A DNA stretch of 64,000 bases from positions 1,116,001-1,180,000 of the forward strand of contig CALSFV010000008.1 in the NCBI GenBank assembly GCA_943737045.1, written 5' to 3'. The notes beneath the pieces are model-generated. The model was given only the letters and a program-made list of their open reading frames with translations. It was not told the origin of the DNA and made no database searches. A program made the position numbers and the translations under genes. Origin of the DNA: Parapristionchus giblindavisi (Eukaryota > Nematoda > Chromadorea > Rhabditida > Diplogasteridae). Each line of letters starts with the position of its first letter. Position 1 is the stretch's first letter. Positions 23,845 through 34,605 of this stretch are shown here, one piece after another.

Positions 23845-26549
23845 TAATAATAATATATTATTATCTTTGCAGTGTTGTGCATCTCGCGGCCGAGGACGAT
23901 AATCGCGCCTCCACGAGCGTTCTAGCCATCGTCGATCCACTGAGCAGATCCGCCCAGAAACTCGCGTATGTCCTCGCTTTATCCTTTTCTAGAACTTGTT
24001 AAACATGATTCTGCCGGGTTTAGAAAATGCTTTTCTCCGTATATGAACAATTTCATATTTAAATAAATAATTGCGTAATTTGATTAATCATAATTATAAT
24101 TCTTCTTCTTCTTCTTCTTCTTCTTATTATTATTATTATTATTATTATTAAATTATAATTCCAGTTCGATCCTCGAACTGCTCCGATCGGCCATCAACTG
24201 CGACATGAAGTTGGTGATGAATCCGAAGGCGAAGTTGAGCGAGCTGCCCCTCAAGAGGTATGGCTACTGATACATCAATGTAGGGAAAGATAGAGGGATA
24301 CTGTAGGTGTTAGATGAAAGCTAGATGGGATACTGTAGAGATTACATTGATTTTTGGATTCGATTCGAGTTATTGGTAGTGATTTTAGAGTGTAAATATT
24401 ATATTTATTTTGTTTTGGATTGCATAGATCGAATAGCTAGGTTATCGGTTTTCAACATCCGGTCAGGTTTTTTCGATTTTTGCAAATTTGGCTCAAAATC
24501 CGGTCAGGCTTCGTACTTTGTAACATACTTTTCGACCCATGTTGGATTGCCTTCGAACAGGATGGAACCAAACAATAAGATTAAGTAGATTCACAAACGC
24601 ATTAATTCACCGGGTTTTGAGCTATATATTCACTTGTCTCTTTTCTTTCAACTTGATCTCTGATAAATTATTGATTGACTTCTGACAATCTCAGATTATT
24701 GATTATTTTAAATTTGTTTGATTGATTTACAGATTCTACCGCTACGTGGGTTCATCAGAGGTGGTCTTCGACGCCGAGGGGAAAGTGTCACCACCCAGGG
24801 CGCTATTCACCTCGCTCCCGTCTAAACAGGTGCGCTGCAATCTATCAATTCCTACAATTTCTTATTTAGTGTATGTACTGTTCAAAAGTCACGAAAAGAA
24901 ATGAAAAATAGAGGAGAGAGCGGGTAAAATTAGGAGAGATGTTTAAAAAAATTTTGAACTGGGCGTAAAGTTTAGAAAATTAACGTGTTTGATCTGACAA
25001 TGAATATTGAAGCCTTTTGATAGTTGAATATTCCGGGAGTACTTGGTGATTCAGTGTTTCTGATCACTCATGTATATGACGGCAGACAAAATTATTCTGA
25101 TTTGAATTCTATTTGTGTCTTTAAAATCGCTGCTACCTATTGTGGACAGTTGCCTATTCAACATTATCAATAAACAATGTCACTTATCAATGAATATCTC
25201 GCCCCAGCTGCTAATATAATAATAATATATTTAGTAATGTATTTATCTTATCTAAAATAGCGAAAAGATAATTTATAATATTTGTGCTGATCGAAAACAT
25301 TATAGAAGAGGTTAACTGTATTTTGATCACAGTATTTAGAATATTACCAAAGATAGAGGCATCGGCACCGGCTAATATTAATATGTAATATTTAAAAGGT
25401 AAAATCATACGTGGGCAGCTTTGTCGCTAGCGACAATACCCACCCGACTTTGGCACCCTACCCTACCGAATTAGCCGAAATTCACTCAAAAATGATATAG
25501 ATTTAGCCAAAATTCACTCGAAAATGATATTTTTGCGTCCCACCCACCCGATTTCAATTTCCAGCGGCAAAGGCTGCCCATGTATATGCCGGAAGTACTT
25601 GGTAATTCGGTGTTTCTGATCACTGTTGTTAATGAAGGCAGACCGTTTTGTCTGATCACTGTTAGGTATCCTATAGTTTTACAATAATGATTGATTATTC
25701 AATGACCGAACAGTAATGCCACTTATCGATCGATAATCTCGGCTGATCAATCAATAATACTCATCTGATCAATCAAAAATATCCAGTTGCTCACCCTCTC
25801 AATGCACCCTCCCGATGCGTGGATGATCAACGCGATCTCTGCCCACTACGATCTGGACAATATCAAGATGGAGCAGGTATTGATTGATTTATTTATTGAT
25901 TTATTGATTGATGGTGCTCTCTTCATTTCGCACACTATCTCGCCTGTACTCTTCTGCTTCTTGCATCTTCTTCTTCTGCTTCCTTCTTTGTGCCTTCTTT
26001 GTGCCTTCTTCTTCTTGCTTCTTCTTCTTCTTTCGAGTAGTTTGCTAAAATTGTGATCGATTTTTTTAAAATAATGAGATGTTCGGTTTGAGGTGGAGCA
26101 AGACGTCGTCGCTCTGTTCACACTGGAACACGTTCTCCTAGAGGGACATTGCTTTGATGAGGTATGTTTATTTCGGAAGTAATACTTTATCCAATTTATA
26201 CATACATTGACCTTCGAAACTTGTCCATTTTCTATTCATTTTCTTATTTCTAGTCACTCGCAATCTTTATTCAATTACTTTATGCATATTATTACCAATC
26301 TAAAAAGTTATGAGCTTAAGAGTATGTGATGGGCAAATTTCTTTTGATAGTCAGTCTCCCCCCCCCCCCCCAATATTGTGAACTGGGTTCGAGTTTTTTG
26401 GTGAAAAAATTCTGTTTTTGTTGCTATAAAACCCGGTATGTTTGCGTTTGAGCTTCTTATTATATCTCTCGATCGGGGTTGGGATATGATACATCTCTTG
26501 AGGGGCTTGCAATCCATAGTATTCTCTTTGAAAATAATATTTTCCTAAT

Positions 26550-26606
<57 letters not shown>

Positions 26607-29600
26607 CACGATTCAGGCATCCGGCTCGCCTCCCAGAGGCATGCAGTTTGTGCTCGGCACCCCCTCGCAGCCTGCGACCTACGACACGATTGTCATGGCG
26701 AATCTGGGATACTTCCAGCTCAAGGTATACTGTAGCTTGTACTGTATCGGGTGTACTGTAGCATGGGAACACTTAAGGCATACTGTAAAACGTTCTATTT
26801 ATTCATTTACATAATTAAACTGCATACACGAAAGAATATTTTATTAATTGGTATCTGTTTTCCAGAGAGAAAACTAAAACAGACTGATGAAGGCAGCAAA
26901 TTGAACCTCGCGCATTCTTGTTTCCTAGCTTTCATATCATTCCATTCGAATATCTTCTGCAATAGATTGTAGCACAGCATCTAAATGAATAATTACATAT
27001 TTATCGCTGCAAATTGAACTTCGCACTTTCTTGTTTCATAGCTTCCATTTCCTTCGTTTCGATGTCTTCATCAATGGAACAATACAGTCGCGCCGGAAAG
27101 TCAGTGCCAACTTTTTGTTTTTGTTATATTTTGTGAACCAAGCGTGCTATTGGGCCGCTCTCGCGAGTTCTTATGGGAAATTTATCGGAGAATCCGACCC
27201 TGATATTGCGGACTCATGAAAATTTCTCATTGTTGAGTAATGATGACGCAATCGAAGTCCACTTTTTTGAAAAATCATAACTCCGAGGAAAAATTTTTTC
27301 CAGCCTACCGTTCTTCTATAAGTTTGAGATTTACGCGTCGGCTACTCCGAAAAATTTTTTTAGGTTGCTGCGATTTTTTTCAGCCGCGGCGGCCTTGATG
27401 CAAAATGGCGGCTGCAAACTCATATCTCAGCTCCCAGACAAGCTGGAGACTCGTTCTTGGGCTCAAAATGATCCTTATGATGTCCCAAATACACCCTGAA
27501 AAAGTTGTCTTGATCGGACCATAATTGCCTTGAGTACGCCAAAAAGTCACTTTTTCAGATGACCTCACTTTGAGGGCTTACAATTATGGGAGTGATTTTT
27601 CTAGAAATGTGGTTCTAGGGCTAAAATGTGTCAAAACCATCCCAGAAGTCATCCTCATACTTTGGTGAAAGCAGCTTGCTTTCCATCTTCACGGCAAGCG
27701 TTATGCGAGAATGTACTAGTTACGACGCGCACCACAAGGGGAGGGGAGGGAGGGGAGAGGCGTGCGCTCGCACTGTGAGTGCGTGCGGGAAAGACTGATG
27801 TGGCACCGAGGGGTTGCAAGATGGGTTCTCCCAAGCTTGTAGACGTATTCTATGATGGTTTTGGCACATTTTAGCACAAGAACCAAAATTTTAGAAAAAT
27901 CATTCTCATAAGTGCATTCCCTCAAAGGACACCAAAAAGTGCAAGCTCAGATCTCAGCTCTCAGACAAGCTAGAGACTCGTTCGTGGGATCAAAATGATC
28001 CGTATGATGTCCCAAATACACCCTGAAAATTTGGTCTTGATCGGAACACAATTGCTTTCAGTACACCGAAAAGTCACTTTTTTCAGATGACCTCACTCCC
28101 ATAATTGTAAGCCCTCAAAGTGAGGTCATCTGAAAAAGTGACTTTTTGGCGTACTCAAGGCAATTATGGTCCGATCAAGACCACTTTCAAGACCGTATTT
28201 GGGACATCATAAGGATCATTTTGAGCCCACGAACGAGTCTCTAGCTTGTCTGGGAGCTGAGATATGAGTTTGCAGCCGCCATTTTGCATCAAGGCCGCCG
28301 CGGCTGAAAAAAAATCGCAGCAACCTAAAAAAATTTTTCGGAGTAGCCGACGCGTAGATCTCAAACTTATAGAAGAACGGTAGGCTGGAAAAAATTTTTC
28401 CTCGGAGTTATGATTTTTCAAAAAAGTGGACTTCGATTGCGTCATCATTACGCAACAATGAGAAATTTTCATGAGTCCGCAATATCAGGGTCGGATTCTC
28501 CGATAAATTTCCCATAGGAACTCGCGGTAGCGGCCCAATAGCACGCTTGGATCACAAAATATAACAAAAACAAAAAGTTGGCACTGACTTTCCGGCGCGA
28601 CTGTACATATAAATGAATAAATTCATATTTCTTCAGGCTGCTCCCGGTGCCTGGCAACTGCGTCTTCGTGACGGCCGTAGTAAGGATATCTACAAGGTAG
28701 GATTTGTAATTTTTGAATTTCCCGCCATGCTAAGGTACTGTACTCGTTATGACTTATATTGATTTTGCTCAGGTAACAACGCACATGCACACGGAGGGCG
28801 ACGCTGAAGATGGAGAGGTCATCCGCGTGCTCATCGACTCATTCTCGGGTACGGTAGGAGTGGGCTGAACTTGCATGTTATTGATTTTGCGAATTGGAAT
28901 GCATTACGATAGGAAACACTGGCGTTTTCATGCTATTGTCTCGCTAATTGGATTCGTATACTAAGAATTAGGTTTATTTATAATTGTGTAGTTGCATTTG
29001 TCCAACTTCATAATACGTTCTTGAAACAAGGAATGAACAGGTTCCGGGGACATTAGCGCGTCATTTTTAAACAACTGCAAGTAACGTTCCACGATGAAAA
29101 CAAATGATAGTTTTATGTGCACATGATCTTAAACTGGCGTTGCTCCGAAAAACTATTTTGCTTATTTATTTATTTATTTATTTATTTTAATTCATTTATT
29201 AATCTAGGCCGCGTGATTCGTCTGCGCGTCAGCAAGCGCCCGGGCATGGAGTCGGAGTCGCTTCTGAATGAAGGAAACGGCAAGGAGGAGGGAGATGATG
29301 GCAGTATATGGAACACACTGCAGAACAGGTTGGGTTACGGTAGTTTGGAATTGGGTTACGGTAGATTGTATTTGGGTTATGGTAGCTGAGAGTTTGTTTG
29401 CGGGAGTTACTTTAGATGAGAGTTGGGTTACGGTAGATCATAGTTGGGTTATGGTAACTGAGAGTTTGATTAAGGCAGGTTCCAGTTGAGTCACCTTAGA
29501 TGAGAGTTGGTTTACGGTAGATTGAAGTTGGTTTGATTACTGTAATGATATATTCCTCCATTTGCAGCCTCGGCGGCGCGCCAGCACAGGAGAAGTACGA

Positions 29601-32600
29601 GACGATCAACGTGTTCTCGCTCGCCTCTGGTCATCTCTATGAACGGTACGGTAGTCGCACGATTGTAGTGTATCATGGACTGGTTTCATTTATTGCATCA
29701 TACTTTTGCGCTTACAAAATGAATCAATACAGATGGACAGTAATAATCATACATTTTCATACCCTCATAATCAGAGGATCGACCCAATTTATACAGCTCA
29801 TCGACCCTCCTTTTTGCAAAAAATTACTATTTAAGCGGGAAAAAAAGATTTTTCTAGATCGACCCAACCAGGGTTGGGCGGAAATATTTTCCGTTACCTA
29901 TTTTTTACCGGTTTTACCGGTCTGTGACCGTAAAATTTACCGACCGGTAAATTTTACGATTTCTCAACGGTAATTACCGAAATTTACACTAGATATTCTG
30001 GGTATCTCTTGGTAATATTATGTTTGAAATCTCGAGAAATTGACAATATCCGAATGTAATTTTATGTCTCAAAAGACTACCGAAGATTTATTCTAGCCAT
30101 AAATAACTCTTTTCAAATTTAATAACACAGTAAAAGAAATTAAATTTTTTTTGTTATAACTATGTAAGAACAAATTAGCCTTTGCCATTCACATATAGAT
30201 TCAGGCACGATGTCGCAGATCTGGTGGCATGAATAAACGTAGAGACAACACTTTTTGCATTTTTTTGCGATTTTACAAGGATTTTAAGAGTTTTACCGTT
30301 TTTACCGTTTTACCGATTTTTTACCGGTATTTCAGACCGGTAAATTACCGTTACCGAATTTTTTACCGGTCACCCTTTACCGCCCAACCCTGGACCCAAC
30401 GTATTTCGACAACCTAATATAAAAAAAATCCTGTGAGGTCGCCGACAACGAATGTTATATGTTGTTTTTTGATGACAAGGTTACATTACAGATTCATGCG
30501 CATCATGATCTTATCCGTACTCAAGAACACGAAATCACCGGTGAAATTCTGGCTGCTCAAAAACTACCTGTCGCCCCAGTTCAAGGTAAATATATTGGCT
30601 ATTATCGATTTAGGAATGAGTTTTGTAGATTTTTGCATGCGAAAATAGAGAGTAAAGGGCTTTAATTATCAATGGAGAGTATGCCCAGAGCGGAGTGTTT
30701 TAAATTTGCGTGGGGTGTCACTTTAAACGATCTCGCTTTTTAATACATGAAATTCTGCTTGTTAGAGTTTAAAATATTGCCGCATCCTTTTGCAAGATTT
30801 CGGAAATAAGATTTCTCTATTACCGTATCGTAATTCCATCTCTATTCTATTTGATGACTACTTATAAATATTGCTATTATTATTCGTTTCAGGAAACACT
30901 GCCGATCTTGGCTGACGCCTACGGTTTCTCGTATGAGCTCGTAGAGTACAAGTGGCCTCGCTGGCTTCACGCCCAGAAGGAGAAGCACCGTATCATGTGG
31001 GCTTATAAGGTACGGTAAGGGTACTGTATGGGCGGGTCAGGTATGTCAGGTTCGTGCGTTTGTTGGGGCAGATTTATGTTTCCTGTACCATGCGACACGT
31101 ACTGTAGCGTTATAGTATACTAATTCGGGAATAAAAATGTTGTCGAATGTTATATTTGCATTGATTTAACCTTCCTTATGCGATAGATTTAGCAGAAAAT
31201 AAACGAAATGTGAACTATTCACTCATTTCAGATCCTTTTCCTCGACGTACTCTTCCCTCTCGATTTACACAAGGTGAGTTTGGGTTTCGAGAGTTAGCCA
31301 TGAGTACTTCGCAATTCTATTATTCAATGAGAAGCGAGAAGGGAAAAGGAAAATGGATATTGATAAGAGAAGTGATGAATGCTCGTAGGTATAGCCATAG
31401 GTCGAAAAGTATGTTACAAAGTACCAAGCCTGACCGGATTTTGCGCCAAAATTTCACAAAATTCGAAAAACCTGACCGGATTTTGAGCCAAAATTTCACA
31501 AAAATCGAAAAACCTGACCGGATTTTGAGCCAAATTTGCCAAAAATTGAAAAACCTGACCGGATTTTTGAAAACCGATAACCTAGCTATTCGACCTATGG
31601 GTATAGCGATTTCGGGTGAAGTATTCGGGATTGAGGGGGGGAGGGGTTAGTTGCAGTGGGGAGATCATAGATCAATAAGGAATGCGTTAAACAGATAAGA
31701 TCAATTGCAGTGAAGTGAGTGATTGATAATCCATGTACAGAATAGGTGGGTAGGGTAAGAGACGAGGGAATGGGGTAAAGTGTTCCGAGTGGACATGGAA
31801 CGGATAGCTCAAGTAGACAAAGATTTGGACATCATAAAGGGAATGGAAATGTGAAAGCGATAAGAATTTTGAATCGGCCTGGTGTTTTAGAGTTTCGGAA
31901 TGGTGATATGCTGGAACACGTAGTTATTTAAAGTGATTAATATGTACAAAACAGATATTTTGAACAATAAAATCATGTATGTATTTTATCAGAACTACTC
32001 GATACTAAATTCTCGCTATTGATTGATTCTTCGATTATTGATTGATTGGCTCTCAGGTCATCTTCGTCGACGCGGACCAAGTGGTGCGCTCGGATCTACT
32101 CGAACTGATGAACCTTGATCTGGATGGAGCTCCATACGGGTAATGATTATTGATTGATGTTCAAACAATTATTGATTTGTGCCATTATGATTATCGGCTG
32201 ATTAGTAGCAACTCGTTATTATCGTTTGATTCATGATTCTAATATGTTCTTCTACTGTTCTTGGAAGCCTGAAACAAAATGAATGAAATTAACAAATCAG
32301 AACTATTTTTAATAATATTACTTTATTCTGCGGGTGCATAATAAACCCTATACATACACTTGCAGGAAAATGGCTGAATAAATAATTTACTATGCCACAA
32401 CATTGTAGCCATATGAATAGAAAAGCAGTAATTGATTGTTTTTATTAATTAATTACTTGCAGCTACACGCCCTTCTGTGACTCGCGCAAGGAGATGGATG
32501 GTTTCCGCTTCTGGAAGCAGGGATACTGGTCGAATCATCTCGCTGGAAGGAGATACCATATTAGGTGAATTGAAGCGTGATTATACCTTTGCATTTTGTA

Positions 32601-33585
32601 GTTTGATGTTTGGAAAATACTGTAGTTTTACATAGACACAACCATTTTGTTCTGAGATGCGTAGTTTGGTATAAACGTAGATATTGATCAATCAATAAAT
32701 GAACCGATTACAGTGCCCTGTACGTTATCGATCTGAAGAAGTTCCGTCAGATCGCGGCAGGCGATCGTCTGCGTGGACAGTACCAGGGACTCTCGTCGGA
32801 TCCCAACTCGCTCTCGAATCTTGATCAGGTACGGTAGTTTGGGTGATCGATACTAATCGATAACTGGGTCGATATGGCTCTATATACAACGTCCTAATAC
32901 ATGTGTTGTTTTATGTCATTTTGTGTGCTATTTAGTTTAGTAGCAATAATGACATTAATAATAATAATTATAATAATAATAATAAAATATGTGAACGTGA
33001 TCACTTGCAGGACCTTCCCAACAACATGATCCACCAGGTGCGCATCAAGTCGCTGCCGCAAGAGTGGCTGTGGTGCGAGACGTGGTGTGACGATGGCAGC
33101 AAGAAGTCCGCCAAGACTATCGATCTGGTCAGTGTTTGTAATTTCTTGTGTAGTTTACTCTTTGATCTTGACCATACGTCGAAAAGTGTGTTACAAAGTA
33201 CCAAGCCTGATCGCATTTCGAGCAAAAATTTCCCAAAAATCGAAAAACCTTACCGGATTTTGAAAACCAATAACCTAGCTATTCGACCTATGATCTTGAC
33301 TATAGATCGTTCATACTAATTTCTTGTTAATCCATAATTTCTTTTATTTAATTAACTGTTAATACTCTGTGGTGATCTTTGATCTTTAATCGTTGATCTT
33401 TGATCTTTCAGTGCAACAATCCCCTGACCAAGGAGCCCAAGCTCGAATCGGCTATGCGCATCATTCCTGAATGGCGCGATTACGATAACGAGATCAAGGA
33501 GGTCATCGCGAGAGGGGGCGGAGCCAAGCAGTCTACCGTACCCAAGGATACCGTATCCAAAACGGACGAGCACGGAGAGTTGTAG
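11367..33585 (+). CDS. uggt-1: UDP-glucose:glycoprotein glucosyltransferase (UGGT)
   Basis: ER folding sensor that adds glucose to N-glycans of misfolded glycoproteins so they re-enter the calnexin cycle. I joined 46 exons in frame to 1,519 codons, about the usual UGGT length. Exon starts include 11367, 11670, 11843, 12670, 13112, 13495, 13812, 14140, 15271, 15553, 15773, 16034, 16414, 16873, 17264, 17820, 18248, 18448, 18704, 18993, 19113, 19329, 20521, 21316, 22085, 22664, 23182, 23342, 23873, 24165, 24733, 25787, 26093, 26617, 28637, 28773, 29208, 29568, 30492, 30893, 31232, 32057, 32463, 32714, 33011 and 33412. A signal peptide spans about residues 1-19. The thioredoxin-like and beta-sandwich part follows, including [11 protein letters not shown] and [14 protein letters not shown]. 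The C-terminal GT24 domain starts near 1222 ([18 protein letters not shown]) with the metal/UDP-sugar motif DAD (Asp1328, Asp1330). The C-terminus is HGEL, an ER-retrieval variant. Two acceptors, before 17264 and 26093, are weak (GGAG, TGAG). Confidence 0.97.
12337..12527 (+). mobile_element. Family D MITE, UGGT intron
   Basis: From CATAGGTGGGC to CACCTATG, about 190 bp, with repeated TTGCGCACAGCCTT words. The inverted sister copy is at 19982-20173. Confidence 0.85.
12921..13021. repeat. Hairpin repeat related to a dispersed CTAGCAGTG motif
   Basis: Arms CACTGCTAGGCCA and TGGCCTAGCAGTG flank an ATTCT-rich loop. Half-copies of the arm plus GACTTCGTGTACCTTGAAT occur near 14735-14775 and 45463-45510. 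Probably a small MITE family. Confidence 0.6.
13360..13475. mobile_element. Family A TTAA hairpin MITE, UGGT intron
   Basis: TTAA at both ends, with arms around the core CAACACTCTCATAGACACG. It sits about 20 bp before the exon starting at 13495. Confidence 0.75.
14310..14412. mobile_element. Family A hairpin MITE, UGGT intron
   Basis: Contains GAGCTGATTTGAAACTCTG, CAATGCTCTCTC, TTCTTTGTCTTCGAGAGAG and TTAGCTCGGGG in family order. The terminal TTAA sites are not preserved. Confidence 0.65.
15156..15208. repeat. Near-perfect 53-bp hairpin
   Basis: Arms TAGATAAATTCAACCGTA and TACGGTTGAATTTATCTA are exact inverted copies with a 17-base loop. It lies in a UGGT intron about 60 bp before the exon at 15271. 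Confidence 0.85.
16761..16800 (+). repeat. Partial duplicate of a UGGT 3' splice site and exon start
   Basis: This 40-bp stretch nearly copies 16853-16891: TATTTATTTGTAAATT, then an acceptor CAG, then TTCATCAGCAACCTTGA against TTCATCAACAACCTGGA of the real exon at 16873. If used, the frame would give [10 protein letters not shown] and then stop. It is a relic or decoy acceptor. Confidence 0.7.
17548..17751 (+). mobile_element. Family B MITE with four internal units, UGGT intron
   Basis: Starts CATAGGTCGAATAGC and ends TTTTCGACCTATG, with four GCGGTCAGG units. Confidence 0.85.
18553..18695 (+). repeat. GATCAAAGATCA-rich cluster in a UGGT intron
   Basis: Dense runs of AGATCAAAGATCA and variants fill most of this intron. 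The same short word is dispersed through the window (for example near 1290, 33375-33410, 35585-35640 and 52010) and is the DNA basis of the phosphatase coding repeat at 56320-56890. Confidence 0.75.
19982..20173 (-). mobile_element. Family D MITE, minus orientation, UGGT intron
   Basis: Inverted sister of 12337-12527, with GGCTGTGCGCAAACC and CAAGGCTATGCGCAA words and CATAGGTGGGC/GCCCACCTATG termini. Confidence 0.85.
20871..21218 (+). mobile_element. TTAA-flanked element carrying a tRNA-like unit, copy 1
   Basis: Termini TTAAAGATGGAGGCCC and a near-inverse ending CACCACCTTTAA bound 348 bp. Inside, near 20968-21030, are a box A-like TAGCGCAGTGGTAA and a consensus box B GGTTCGAAACC, followed by ATTGCTGAACTTTCC. 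A second copy lies inverted at 45888-46233. It looks like a TTAA-specific MITE that has captured, or hosts, a tRNA-derived SINE head. It is in the UGGT intron before the exon at 21316. Confidence 0.75.
21600..21930 (+). mobile_element. 5'-truncated non-LTR retrotransposon fragment (RT C-terminal region)
   Basis: An open frame ending at 21892 encodes about 90 residues with the order [52 protein letters not shown] and KWSAMH. This W-x-W-H-A, W-x-PR-x-KR-x-GR, RW-x-D, G-x-W series is typical of the C-terminal part of RTE/jockey-like reverse transcriptases. It is followed by a short AAATCGTAAATCG tail, as RTE-type ends often are. It is a dead fragment in a UGGT intron and has no reverse-transcriptase core. 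Confidence 0.7.
22803..22890 (+). repeat. Tandem triplication of a UGGT 5' splice junction
   Basis: The exon end GGAGCACAG plus donor GTATAYACGGTAG and about 20 intronic bases recur at about 22803, 22840 and 22875, a unit of about 36 bp. The first copy is the one that keeps the frame. Using the second would add 37 bases and shift the frame. Confidence 0.75.
23801..23845 (+). repeat. (AAT)n microsatellite upstream of a UGGT acceptor
   Basis: An interrupted AAT run ends about 27 bp before the exon at 23873. Similar trinucleotide runs precede the exons at 21316 (AAT), 24165 (TTC then TTA) and 26617 (AAT, 26551-26606). Confidence 0.9.
24423..24541 (+). mobile_element. Family B MITE with two internal units, UGGT intron
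   Basis: CATAGATCGAATAGC to TTTTCGACCCATG, with two CCGGTCAGG units and not four. Confidence 0.8.
25406..25586 (+). mobile_element. Family E MITE, UGGT intron
   Basis: CATACGTGGGC to GCCCATGTAT, with internal AATTCACTCAAAAATGATAT words and TTTCCAGCGGCAAAGG shared with 8853-9051. Confidence 0.8.
27085..28603. mobile_element. 1.5-kb foldback element with TA flanks, UGGT intron
   Basis: Termini CAGTCGCGCCGGAAAGTCAG and its inverse CTGACTTTCCGGCGCGACTG are immediately flanked by TA. The inverted arms are each about 500 bp (27085 to about 27595 against about 28105 to 28603). The 500-bp middle contains a third, direct partial copy of arm sequence. TA flanks suggest a Tc1/mariner-type non-autonomous element. 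No transposase is visible. Confidence 0.85.
29330..29545 (+). repeat. Degenerate tandem GGGTTACGGTAG repeat in a UGGT intron
   Basis: Nearly the whole intron is made of units such as TTGGGTTACGGTAG joined by GAGAGTTTG or AGATGAGAGT. The first unit overlaps the donor GTTGGGTTACGGTAG, so the array seems to have grown from donor-proximal sequence. Confidence 0.7.
29748..30440 (+). mobile_element. Degenerate family C MITE interrupted by a hAT-like insertion
   Basis: The left part 29748-29868 keeps CATACATTTTCATACCCTC and a TCGACCCAAC site. After the insertion the right part keeps GACCCAACGTATTTCGACAA and AATATAAAAAA. The order matches the middle of an intact family C copy. Confidence 0.6.
29869..30392. 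mobile_element. hAT-like non-autonomous element with exact 8-bp target duplication
   Basis: The termini CAGGGTTGGGCGG and CCGCCCAACCCTG form a perfect inverted pair. The flanks are GACCCAAC at 29861-29868 and again at 30393-30400. CAGGG ends and an 8-bp duplication are hAT features. The 524-bp interior is rich in TTTTACCGGT and encodes nothing. It is nested in an older MITE within a UGGT intron. Confidence 0.9.
31396..31599 (-). mobile_element. Family B MITE with four internal units, minus orientation, UGGT intron
   Basis: CATAGGTCGAAAAG to CTATTCGACCTATG, with four CCTGACCGG units. Confidence 0.85.
33173..33292 (-). mobile_element. Family B MITE with two internal units, minus orientation, last UGGT intron
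   Basis: CATACGTCGAAAAG to CTATTCGACCTATG, with two unit remnants. It is about 120 bp, matching the two-unit copy at 24423. Confidence 0.8.
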
Positions 33586-34605
33586 GTCGATTACGTATAG
33601 GATACTACACTACAGTGCTACATCTATAATTATGATTATTGATTGATTGGGATTCGCTTATTTTCCCTGTTATCTTTGATTTGTCTTTTGTTACATTGCA
33701 TTGTCTCTATATTTTCTTCTCATTGACTTCTTACGGGGTTCCTCACTACAGTAGCCACTAAAGATGATTTATCGATTGGTTTAAAATATTATTGATTGGT
33801 TTTATGCGTCCTCGCCAAAATTGTATCTCTCCCTATGGATGATTTTATAATTTATTATTATTATTATTATTATACAATGTATTATTGCAATTGAAGTTCT
33901 TGTATTATTCATAATAATTGCGTTAATCTAGCGCTAATTAATAAGTTATTGATTGATTGATTGGGCTTTTTACCTTCCATCTACGTCAAATGTGCCTCAT
34001 GCTTGGGCTGTGATTCTCTCGTGTTATACTTTTTCCCTTTCAACCATGATAAATGTTGTTTTGTTCTATTTGTGAATTGTAGTTTGTAGCCTTGACAATG
34101 CGTCCACATCGCTGAGGATATATATCTGACCGTTAAAGGAGCCTAACATGGAAAACCAAAAATCAATAATTTAGTGTACTTGTTGCATCGTCTGTTGAAC
34201 GCAGGCACTAGTGGTTTGATTAATGTTATCTCTTATTTATTTATTTTTAAAGATCGGAAAAAAGAATACCGCGCTTGGGTTTATTGTAATCGATACATAC
34301 TCCAAGACCATGACAAAGCGGTATAATCATAAGTTAAAGCAAATCGAGAGCGTCTATAAGGATATGTGCATGATAATTGATGATAGTTAACGGCATGGTG
34401 GATACGGTAGAGATCGGTGAGTGGGGAAAGTACGGTAGTACTAGGGAAAATTTTCGTGAGGATTACGGTAATTGGACTGGTAGTTGGGCGGTTGTACGGT
34501 GGCAAATATGACAGTACAGATAATGAGATAAAAATTTGAAGGTTTCATGATGTCTTGTAAACGACGGAGTATGGTATTCGCACCGGGTTACGGTAGTTGC
34601 ACTTC
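33586..34605. other. Convergent 3' spacer between UGGT and chemoreceptor 1
   Basis: Both genes end toward this stretch, so it holds two 3' UTRs. It contains an ATT microsatellite near 33855-33872 and scattered TACGGTAG words. No coding exon or repeat family was recognised. Confidence 0.5.

Noticed and set aside
29533..29973. 146-codon plus-strand frame
   Set aside because: Read-through of a UGGT exon into intronic MITE and hAT-like sequence.
31210..31650. 146-codon plus-strand frame
   Set aside because: It reads from a real 14-codon UGGT exon through its intron and a family B MITE.
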